Shown here: positions 1 to 6,845 of the stretch, piece after piece
Position numbering within the stretch: the stretch's first letter is position 1
Layout of the letters: every line of letters starts with the position of its first letter
Origin: Bodo saltans
Taxonomy: Eukaryota; Euglenozoa; Kinetoplastea; Eubodonida; Bodonidae
Length of the DNA stretch: 25,123 bases
Assembly (NCBI GenBank): GCA_001460835.1
Contig: CYKH01001375.1
Span: 48,665-73,787 of the forward strand
Reading direction: 5' to 3'
Notes under the pieces: model-generated
Told to the model about the DNA's origin: nothing
Seen by the model: only the letters and a program-made list of their open reading frames with translations
Databases searched by the model: none
Translations under genes and position numbers: made by a program

Positions 1-27
1 AGTTTCTGTACTTTATTGCAATATAAT

Positions 28-29
28 AG
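28..29 (+). promoter_or_regulatory. Possible trans-splice acceptor AG before the first gene
   Basis: The first AG after the short T-rich stretch at 3-19 lies 44 bases before the ATG at 74. Further AGs at 34-35 and 38-39 are equally possible. The tract is weak, and the window begins too close to judge the upstream gap, so this is only a candidate. The reading assumes kinetoplastid-type mRNA maturation. Confidence 0.25.
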
Positions 30-73
30 CAATAGTCAGAAGGGTGATCAATAGACGGAAGGGTTTAAAAAAA

Positions 74-1660
74 ATGAGGTCAAAGCAACGAATCAACGGC
101 AATAGCAAGCGGAAATTGATACTTGCTGCTGTGTCTATCTTTGGCGTTGCGTTGTTCGTGCTACTTCTTGGCAGTCGTGCCACACACGAAGTACCGCGCA
201 CATGGCCGCCGGAGGCAACAGAGGATAGCAGTCGATCAGTCCGTCACGCTACACCAAGTTCCGATAGGATAGTATCACCACTTCCAACCGCGCCATACGT
301 TGACTCCCCAGCGCTGGAAGTATTAAGAGCACAAAGCTCGACTGTGGTGGACGACCTTGTCAAATGTCAAGTCGTCAATGACCCAGCTGCTTCCGTTCAA
401 GATCTTGGAACGTTTAGCGCAGCACAGAATGACGTCCGCTACAAGCGTTGCTTTCACGGCAGCAGCCCGGATAGTCCCTCATCAAAGTTTCTCTACTTTG
501 GGAACCATTGGGGTCGTCATTTTAATCAAATGACGTCCTTTGTCGCAGCCCTTGTATTGTCTCGAATGCTCAACCGAACGCTGATAGTCCCACCCTTAGT
601 GTTCGAGAAAAAACGCATTCATATTCATGACCTGTACGATGCGAGAAGGATCTACGATAATCCACTCCAGGTCGGGGGGAGTCCGTTTTGTGCGCTCACA
701 GAAGATGAATTCAACACGCTTGAACGACAACGAGTCAAGCCAAGCGCCGCCAAGGACAACGCAGGCGATTCAGCGTTGGTAGTCGACGCGGCGTGCATCA
801 CAATGAGAGGCATCAAGCAACACCCTCAGCTTCCCCGAGGCTTCACGTTCAAATGTGTCGAAGCGCCGTTCATCAAATTCAAAAAGAACCTCACGCTGTT
901 CTTTGACACAGTGGGGCATTCCAATGCGCGGCTCTTAACCATTCCCCTTGCCATTTACTATGCGCAAGCGTTGCCAGAAGTTGTTGTGCATTGCCCATGG
1001 CGGCTGATGGGCCCGCATCCAGCAGTTGCAAAGGCGGTCGCAATGCTCACGCGATCAGCGTCCCTTTCGGACAACGATCAATCCGCCACAGTTGCGACCA
1101 TTGGTGTTCACCTTCGATCTCTGGAGGGCAGCTGCCAATCGAGGCAGCAGCAATACAACTCCCAAGAGGAAGCGCATGGCCTGGAGCAGCAATGCACGAT
1201 GAAGCCGTCATATGTACTGAGCATTGCAGCATCTGCGCTGATGGTGCGATACCCTCAGCTTGTGAATGCAAAGTTAAAACAACTCGCACCTCACGCACGT
1301 GTTGTGAGTGTTGTTGCTGATGACGGGCAGCAACCCGATCGAGCAGCTGCGTTGGCAAAAGCATTGCCCAATGGAGTGCGTACTCAGCAAGCTGTCACCG
1401 CAGCGTCATCGCCTCTGAAGAAGTACCTTGATCAGCTTCGTAAGGGCGCTTCCGCGTCCGATACTTCAATGGGCGTACAAGCGCCGTACAACTTAGCGCA
1501 CCAACAGTTCCACACTGTCCCAACTGCGCTGCCTATTCTTCTCGACTTTTGGACTCTCGCGAATGTTACGGTATTTGTTGGTAACCAAGTCAGTACTTTG
1601 TCGATGAATGTGTGCCGCTATCGACGTGCGGTCGGAATGGCGTGCGACAACTTTGTTTAA
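74..1660 (+). CDS. Putative GDP-fucose protein O-fucosyltransferase-like glycosyltransferase, type II membrane protein
   Basis: This 528-residue protein starts at the first ATG (74) and ends with TAA. The open frame extends a little upstream without an ATG. A short basic N-terminus followed by a hydrophobic stretch at residues 15-33 looks like an uncleaved signal anchor, placing the catalytic part in the ER/Golgi lumen. Three places match the POFUT layout: the FGNHWGRHFNQM region near residues 141-153 with NRTLIVPP after it (GDP-fucose-binding N-terminal motif); GVHLRSLEGSC near 344-354 (the H-x-R motif of the second Rossmann half); and FVGNQVSTLSMNV near 500-512 (the C-terminal Ser/Thr motif). 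Length is somewhat above that of animal POFUT1 because of a Ser/Pro-rich stem at about 40-110. Family membership is inferred from these motifs. The acceptor substrate cannot be told, and another GDP-sugar transferase with the same fold is possible. Confidence 0.65.
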   Translation: MRSKQRINGNSKRKLILAAVSIFGVALFVLLLGSRATHEVPRTWPPEATEDSSRSVRHATPSSDRIVSPLPTAPYVDSPALEVLRAQSSTVVDDLVKCQVVNDPAASVQDLGTFSAAQNDVRYKRCFHGSSPDSPSSKFLYFGNHWGRHFNQMTSFVAALVLSRMLNRTLIVPPLVFEKKRIHIHDLYDARRIYDNPLQVGGSPFCALTEDEFNTLERQRVKPSAAKDNAGDSALVVDAACITMRGIKQHPQLPRGFTFKCVEAPFIKFKKNLTLFFDTVGHSNARLLTIPLAIYYAQALPEVVVHCPWRLMGPHPAVAKAVAMLTRSASLSDNDQSATVATIGVHLRSLEGSCQSRQQQYNSQEEAHGLEQQCTMKPSYVLSIAASALMVRYPQLVNAKLKQLAPHARVVSVVADDGQQPDRAAALAKALPNGVRTQQAVTAASSPLKKYLDQLRKGASASDTSMGVQAPYNLAHQQFHTVPTALPILLDFWTLANVTVFVGNQVSTLSMNVCRYRRAVGMACDNFV

Positions 1661-2077
1661 ACAAGTTCCTGTGAGGTCTACTTTCGTTGTTCAGTCCCAA
1701 AAAAAAATCATTACCCCCATATGCGAAGTAGCAGTTACCGCAGCGATTGGTTGAACGTGTTTCAAATTGGAAGGAATGGTTCGCTTGTGTTGTTGAAAAA
1801 TTGTCGCAGCTAAGAAAGAGTGACTCTACAAAAAGAACTCAAAAAGGCTTACTTTATTGTTTGCAGAGTATTCGAGTGAGCAGTTCGTTGGAACGTCTAC
1901 GAATACCTGGAAAATAGATCACGTTGTGTTTTTTAGTGCCCAAGACTACCTCGAACAAAGAAAAGAAGTTCACTGTGAAATTCTTTCTTTTTTCATTAAC
2001 GAACCCTTGCGGAAACTCAGCAACAACCAAAATCATAATTCGACCACTTTGGTCACACATATTTGCTTCGTTTTGAG
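1661..2077 (+). other. Intergenic region between the fucosyltransferase-like gene and dynein
   Basis: These 417 bases hold no supportable gene. They contain an A9 run at 1699-1707, a T-rich stretch ending in AG at 1865-1866, and a strong pyrimidine tract at 1981-1996. They presumably contain the 3' UTR and polyadenylation region of the upstream gene and the 5' UTR of dynein. Short open frames of 90-110 codons exist on both strands but show no protein-like composition or family similarity. Confidence 0.6.
1981..2020 (+). promoter_or_regulatory. Candidate trans-splice acceptor for the dynein mRNA
   Basis: A nearly pure pyrimidine tract at 1981-1996 is followed by the first AG at 2019-2020. Splicing there would give a 57-base 5' UTR before the ATG at 2078, with no upstream ATG between. 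An alternative AG at 1865-1866 follows a weaker T-rich tract. The interpretation depends on the organism using spliced-leader trans-splicing. Confidence 0.45.
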
Positions 2078-5000
2078 ATGGAGCCACAGCACCACACTGA
2101 CCCCGCCCAGCCAAGCGGTGCCAATGTGAATGCATTGGTGGAGTCTCTCCCAGTTGCCCTCGTTGAAAAGATGGCCAATGTGTCATCCCTTCTTATGCAG
2201 GAGGCAACTAAGGAAACTGTGTTACGTGCACTTACAGAGTCGCAGCTCACACGAATTTTCTTGTCGGACGTTGGAGGCCAAGGTTTCCTCGCTCTGTGTG
2301 AGGTGATGACTCCCAGTGCTGGAAACGGAACTGCTAAGGTCACTCATGTGGAAGTGACGACGCGTGTGGGCAGGATGGCTGACCGGCACGTAGCCTCATG
2401 CATCGTGTGGACAAAGCGTGCCACGCCTGCAAACATCGATGAGGAGGTGACTGAGTCTCCCACTTCTGCGGGACATACAAAAGTGGTGCTCCCCAGCCGA
2501 GACCCTTTTAGCGACCTGCATGTGCAAACCCTTTCCGTTGAGGGTGCTCTGGATGAGCTGCAACGATCACTCGTGCAATTGTACGAACCGTTGTGCCATC
2601 CTCAGCGCGATGCTGCTGTTCGCTCCACCATTCAAGAACTCGCAAGCGTCATCAAGTCTCGCGATAGTATCATGGCTGATTTCGTCATCCAGCGCTACGT
2701 TCACTCGGAGCTTCTAGCTGTCTGTGCCGCCCACCCAGAAGCAGACGTGCGTCAGCTTGTGGAAGCGCTAGGCCCAAAGGCACAAGATCAGTCGTTTATC
2801 AACGATGTGCGCCAAGTTCGTGCCAAAGCGGTTCCCATTCTTGAAACAGATATTCATGCGCATGATGTGGCTTCGTATCGCGAAGAAATTCTGTACTGGC
2901 AGAAGATGTTGGAATGGTTGGAAGATGCCAACCAGCAAGTTCAATGCAGAGAATGGAAGCTCGTACTTAAAATTCTCGACCGCCGAGTGGACCACAGTGC
3001 TGAATCACAGCTCGCGCTGAAGATTGCAACTGCTCGAGACTACCTGCGTATCTTGCAAGGAATCCCAGTCGCCGATATTATTCCAGCCAAGGATGAGCAA
3101 GACACAACTCTCATTGCTCGCCGCATCTCGGAGCACACATCTCGCATCGGTAAGTACCCAGTACGTCGCATGCTGACGCTCCTCCAACTTATCACCGATG
3201 AACTTGTTGACAAGCTTGTAAAGTTTGCAGCGAGCAAGCCGCTGTTTTCCATGCGGCCTACGGAAGAAGCACTGCCCTACTTGCGTATGCTCCGAGGACG
3301 CCTAAACGAAGTTCACCAATTGTACCTCGCGCAGTATCAAATTTTCTCTCAAACCCATCCTCAGCATCGCTACATGCGCTGTGCTCTCGAGCGAGTCCTT
3401 CGTCTGCAAGAATTCTTTGATGAGCACTTTAGTCTGTACGACAGCGTCAAGCGAGTGTTCACTGGCGACGACAATGCACGCTTTGTAGGTGCGTTGGAGC
3501 ATCTGCACTCTCACTTCATTGCCGCGGTGACAGATGTCCTTTGGGATTTATCGGAGCGTGGAACGTCATCCTTCCTCGAAGCCCTCGAGACATACCAAAA
3601 AGGCGTTCAGCACGCGGAAGAAGAAATTGCACTTCTTGTCAAGAGTATGATCTCCGGTGCTCCCAACACAAAGGAAATGTACCGCCTGCACGCCCAATTC
3701 CGCCACGTCAAGCGCCCAAAGATTCAAAGCGTGATTGGTATGTTCCGTGTCCCCTTGCTAGAAATGATCGACGCCGGCATCAAGGACGCGCAAGACAAGT
3801 TCCTTGACAACGTTGCCGCCCAGCGCATTGTCCGCGTCAACATCGCGAAGGGGTTGTCACCTCTCGCCGCACGTATTGTTTGGGAACACTCACTGGAGCA
3901 AACCTTCAGTCAACTCCTTGCCAAACGCGATTCTCTTTCTGATCTAGGATGGAATCAGTTGCTTTCCCTTCAAACGGTTGACCGAAAGTGGCGCCTTAAC
4001 GATGCGCTTGCCCAGTACATCGGAGTCACCGTCGCTGACCTGGTTCGATCTGAAAGTCAAACCATCTTTGCCAAAGATTCAGACGTTGGTGGCACCGCGC
4101 TTGCTCTTGGCTACCTAGAGCTGATGTACCCGGAAGACCAGGTGGAGATTCAGAAGAACCTTCGTGTGCGCGCTGCTCACGTCTTTCTTCGACAAGCCGA
4201 TCAGCAAGCACTCTCAATGGCCAAAGCCCGCCTTCGAAATATCCCCAACTTGGCTATGATGCACGACGACGGAAAGGAACGAGAGCATACAAAAGATGCG
4301 CGTCACGCCCGGCACACCATTGTCCGCAGCATCAACGATGGGTTGCGCAAGTGGTGGGCAGAAGTGTCCAATGCTATTGGCACGTTGGTGCCAGCCAATG
4401 CTCGTGACGGTGGAGTTGCCCTCCCTTCACGCGTCTACATTGTGGAGCACGCTGCCAACGCGAAGAAGCAGCTCGCCATCTCCATCCCAGAAATATTCCA
4501 TACATGGCAAACGGACTTTTCTTACCTTTCTGCGCTAAAGATCTTGGGAGGATCCGTTGTCCGAGATTCCAATGAGAATGGTGGGAAAGAAATTCCGGTG
4601 GACGTTTTCTTTAACTCCAATCAAACCAGCCTTGGGCTTGCATCGCTGCTTCGTGCACTAGTTCGTGAGCTAAACGTGATTATGGAAAATGACCACGACC
4701 AGACGATCATCACGCTCCTTCAAGCCGAGTATCGTGAAGTGTACACCGCCATCAAGGATTGTGAAAACGTTACATGGGCGGATCATATGGTGCTGCAACA
4801 GCATGCACTACGCTTCTCGAAGGAACTGTCCGCACTTTCCCTCGCTGCAGAGAATGTTCGTCGCGTGATTGGTGGTGCCACGAACCACTTACAAGTGCTA
4901 AGCGAAGAAATTTGCAACCCACAAGAAATTCGTCATCATGTTCACGAAATCCGACTCTGCATGAAGAACCTGTCCCTCAAGACTGCGAATGCGCACATGT

Positions 5001-6523
5001 GGATCCGCCGTGTCGCGCCTAAACTTGAGCGTGCGTTGGTGCACCAGCTTGAGGAAGCACTCAAAGAATGGACTGCTGAGTACAAGTCCCTCACAGATGA
5101 GCGCTTTATGCAAGAGACTGCTGAGACGGTTGGCTTCCGCCTCAAGCCTTTGCGCGTGAAGATGTGCGTGCGTCAACGTAAGGTGCGCCTTGAGACATGG
5201 GCACCTCAGTGGCGAAATCATTGGTATGCGAACCTCAACAAGGCCGTTTCTTGGCTGAGTGATATTCCCACGCTCGAGTCCCTCCGTACAGTTGCCTCTT
5301 CAGGTGTGGGCGCTGATGTGACACCCACGATGCGCAGCACGTATCACCACCTGATCGACAAACTCCCTGAGAACGTCTTGCGCGACGCAATGAATGAAAT
5401 CGAAGCGTCCATCGCCAAGGCCATCGAAATTGAACGTGAGTGGCACAAGCATGAGGAGCTGCTGAATCAAGATCTCTCCAAGACCGAGCAAGAGTTGGGG
5501 GATGATTTAATGAAATGGATTTCTAAGATGCACGAGAATCGTGAATTCGCTGTCACTCAAATGGACATGACCCGCCCCACCAGCCTCCTTGGCGGCATTG
5601 TGACACTAGCGAAGGAAGCTCAACGAGAGTTTGCCAACGAATTTGAGAAGGTGCGTGTAAGTGTCAATTCGAAGGCGTGTAATAAGGCGATGAATCGATG
5701 CGACGCGACGCTGAAGGCAATCAACACTGCGCGAAATGAAATTGAGCATGTCAGCGGAAAGAGTGACAAGACAGAGGATGAGCGCGCACTGGAGTTTCTT
5801 TGCTCACTTCCCAAGTATTCTAAGATACTGCGTGCAGTTGAAGATGACCTTAAGATTCTCACAGAAACGGAGCAAGAGCTCAAGCGACAAAACTACGTAT
5901 TCCCCGATAGCTGGGTCCCCATCAGCCGTATGCAAGGTGTGTTCCGTGTGTTAAAGGAGCTCGTCGACAGCAAGAGCAAAACCGTGGAAGACCGCCGTGA
6001 CCACCTTGTGTCGTCGTTAAGTGATACGGTTGCCCGCGTCGAGTACAACATCAGTGAAACGGACCGAAAGGTGCGAGCTGCAGACCTTGACAGTACCAAG
6101 CGCACCCCCGCTCAATCGCTGGAGGAAGTCAACAAATATCTCGCTGATGTGCAGCGGTTGCATGAGCAAGCCAACATGACTGCAAGTAGCCAAGCGATCT
6201 TGTGTCTCGACCTCTTCAACAGCCCTAAGCTGGATGCCCTCTTGGCAGACCTCAAGACATTGCAGACCACCTGGGAGAATCTCCTGAATATCCATAAGCA
6301 ACTCACAGAATTGGGGGCGAGGCCGTTCTTTGACGAGAACCCTCGCAAGGTGCAAAACGATCTGGTTGCGTTAGAAGGATTGATGAGCAGTTTCCCTGAA
6401 GTGACACGAGGGCTCCACATCTACCGAGACATGGCGTCCCGCCTGGCCAAGCTGAAGTCTTACTTCAAAATTCATCAAGACCTGCGCAGCGATGCAATGA
6501 CTTGCATGAGCAAGCCAACATGA
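2078..6523 (+). CDS. DYNC1H1: Cytoplasmic dynein-1 heavy chain, tail part (frame broken by tandem duplication)
   Basis: This frame encodes 1481 residues from the ATG at 2078; the open frame upstream of it has only a TTG. It is the N-terminal tail of the heavy chain, which dimerises and binds intermediate and light-intermediate chains and cargo adaptors. Only the last part is recognisable in detail: the region before the motor linker, whose continuation in the next frame matches cytoplasmic dynein-1 closely. The sequence is alpha-helical and rich in charged residues, as in dynein tails. The frame runs through the first copy of a 344-bp repeat and, one residue past its end, slips into the start of the second copy out of frame. 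After Thr1475 it adds six unrelated residues (CMSKPT) and stops at TGA 6521-6523. Taken with 6502-16647 and counting the repeat once, the protein would be 4741 residues, close to animal DYNC1H1 (about 4650). The break could be an assembly error, a real allele or an unspliced intron. Confidence 0.88.
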   Translation: MEPQHHTDPAQPSGANVNALVESLPVALVEKMANVSSLLMQEATKETVLRALTESQLTRIFLSDVGGQGFLALCEVMTPSAGNGTAKVTHVEVTTRVGRMADRHVASCIVWTKRATPANIDEEVTESPTSAGHTKVVLPSRDPFSDLHVQTLSVEGALDELQRSLVQLYEPLCHPQRDAAVRSTIQELASVIKSRDSIMADFVIQRYVHSELLAVCAAHPEADVRQLVEALGPKAQDQSFINDVRQVRAKAVPILETDIHAHDVASYREEILYWQKMLEWLEDANQQVQCREWKLVLKILDRRVDHSAESQLALKIATARDYLRILQGIPVADIIPAKDEQDTTLIARRISEHTSRIGKYPVRRMLTLLQLITDELVDKLVKFAASKPLFSMRPTEEALPYLRMLRGRLNEVHQLYLAQYQIFSQTHPQHRYMRCALERVLRLQEFFDEHFSLYDSVKRVFTGDDNARFVGALEHLHSHFIAAVTDVLWDLSERGTSSFLEALETYQKGVQHAEEEIALLVKSMISGAPNTKEMYRLHAQFRHVKRPKIQSVIGMFRVPLLEMIDAGIKDAQDKFLDNVAAQRIVRVNIAKGLSPLAARIVWEHSLEQTFSQLLAKRDSLSDLGWNQLLSLQTVDRKWRLNDALAQYIGVTVADLVRSESQTIFAKDSDVGGTALALGYLELMYPEDQVEIQKNLRVRAAHVFLRQADQQALSMAKARLRNIPNLAMMHDDGKEREHTKDARHARHTIVRSINDGLRKWWAEVSNAIGTLVPANARDGGVALPSRVYIVEHAANAKKQLAISIPEIFHTWQTDFSYLSALKILGGSVVRDSNENGGKEIPVDVFFNSNQTSLGLASLLRALVRELNVIMENDHDQTIITLLQAEYREVYTAIKDCENVTWADHMVLQQHALRFSKELSALSLAAENVRRVIGGATNHLQVLSEEICNPQEIRHHVHEIRLCMKNLSLKTANAHMWIRRVAPKLERALVHQLEEALKEWTAEYKSLTDERFMQETAETVGFRLKPLRVKMCVRQRKVRLETWAPQWRNHWYANLNKAVSWLSDIPTLESLRTVASSGVGADVTPTMRSTYHHLIDKLPENVLRDAMNEIEASIAKAIEIEREWHKHEELLNQDLSKTEQELGDDLMKWISKMHENREFAVTQMDMTRPTSLLGGIVTLAKEAQREFANEFEKVRVSVNSKACNKAMNRCDATLKAINTARNEIEHVSGKSDKTEDERALEFLCSLPKYSKILRAVEDDLKILTETEQELKRQNYVFPDSWVPISRMQGVFRVLKELVDSKSKTVEDRRDHLVSSLSDTVARVEYNISETDRKVRAADLDSTKRTPAQSLEEVNKYLADVQRLHEQANMTASSQAILCLDLFNSPKLDALLADLKTLQTTWENLLNIHKQLTELGARPFFDENPRKVQNDLVALEGLMSSFPEVTRGLHIYRDMASRLAKLKSYFKIHQDLRSDAMTCMSKPT
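6158..6501 (+). repeat. 344-bp direct tandem repeat, copy A, inside the dynein gene
   Basis: This unit is repeated immediately at 6502-6845. The copies differ at two positions only: C at 6212 against G at 6556, and A at 6278 against C at 6622. Homology stops sharply at both ends: 6157 (g) differs from 6501 (c), and 6503 (t) differs from 6847 (c). Copy A is in frame with the upstream tail ORF. It encodes the segment at the tail-linker junction, beginning LHEQANMTASS and ending LRSDAMT. Confidence 0.98.
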
Positions 6524-6693
6524 CTGCAAGTAGCCAAGCGATCTTGTGTCTCGACGTCTTCAACAGCCCTAAGCTGGATGCCCTCTTGGCAGACCTCAAG
6601 ACATTGCAGACCACCTGGGAGCATCTCCTGAATATCCATAAGCAACTCACAGAATTGGGGGCGAGGCCGTTCTTTGACGAGAACCCTCGCAAG
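6350..6693 (+). other. Hypothetical 344-nt GT-AG intron created by the duplication
   Basis: The repeat unit contains a single AGGT (6348-6351 in copy A, 6692-6695 in copy B). Splicing from the GT at 6350 to the AG ending at 6693 would remove exactly one repeat length and restore the dynein frame. The donor (AAG|GTGCAA) is fair, but the acceptor has only a weak pyrimidine stretch (cgttcttt) about 20 bases upstream. Cis-introns are very rare in kinetoplastids, so this is a hypothesis only. Confidence 0.2.
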
Positions 6694-6845
6694 GTGCAAA
6701 ACGATCTGGTTGCGTTAGAAGGATTGATGAGCAGTTTCCCTGAAGTGACACGAGGGCTCCACATCTACCGAGACATGGCGTCCCGCCTGGCCAAGCTGAA
6801 GTCTTACTTCAAAATTCATCAAGACCTGCGCAGCGATGCAATGAC
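6502..6845 (+). repeat. 344-bp direct tandem repeat, copy B, inside the dynein gene
   Basis: This second copy abuts copy A with no spacer, and the match extends one extra base (6846). It is in frame with the downstream motor ORF. Its two differences from copy A change Leu to Val and Asn to His, both mild. Since 344 leaves a remainder of 2 when divided by 3, the extra copy shifts the frame. Removing exactly one copy joins the two dynein ORFs without any other change. Confidence 0.98.

Noticed and set aside
991-1364. Overlapping frames of 105-109 codons on both strands
   Set aside because: They are shadows of the fucosyltransferase-like gene; the Cys/His-rich content arises from frame-shifted codons.
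1857-2186. Frames of 90-110 codons in the gap before dynein
   Set aside because: Composition is intergenic, they overlap the pyrimidine tract and the dynein start, and no motif is visible.
3150-3155. GTAAGT resembling a 5' splice site in the dynein tail
   Set aside because: The dynein frame reads through it without interruption (IGKYPVRR), so it is not an intron start.
6112-6764. Two almost identical minus-strand frames of about 100 codons
   Set aside because: They are identical only because they lie across the two copies of the 344-bp repeat, antisense to dynein. They are not a gene family.
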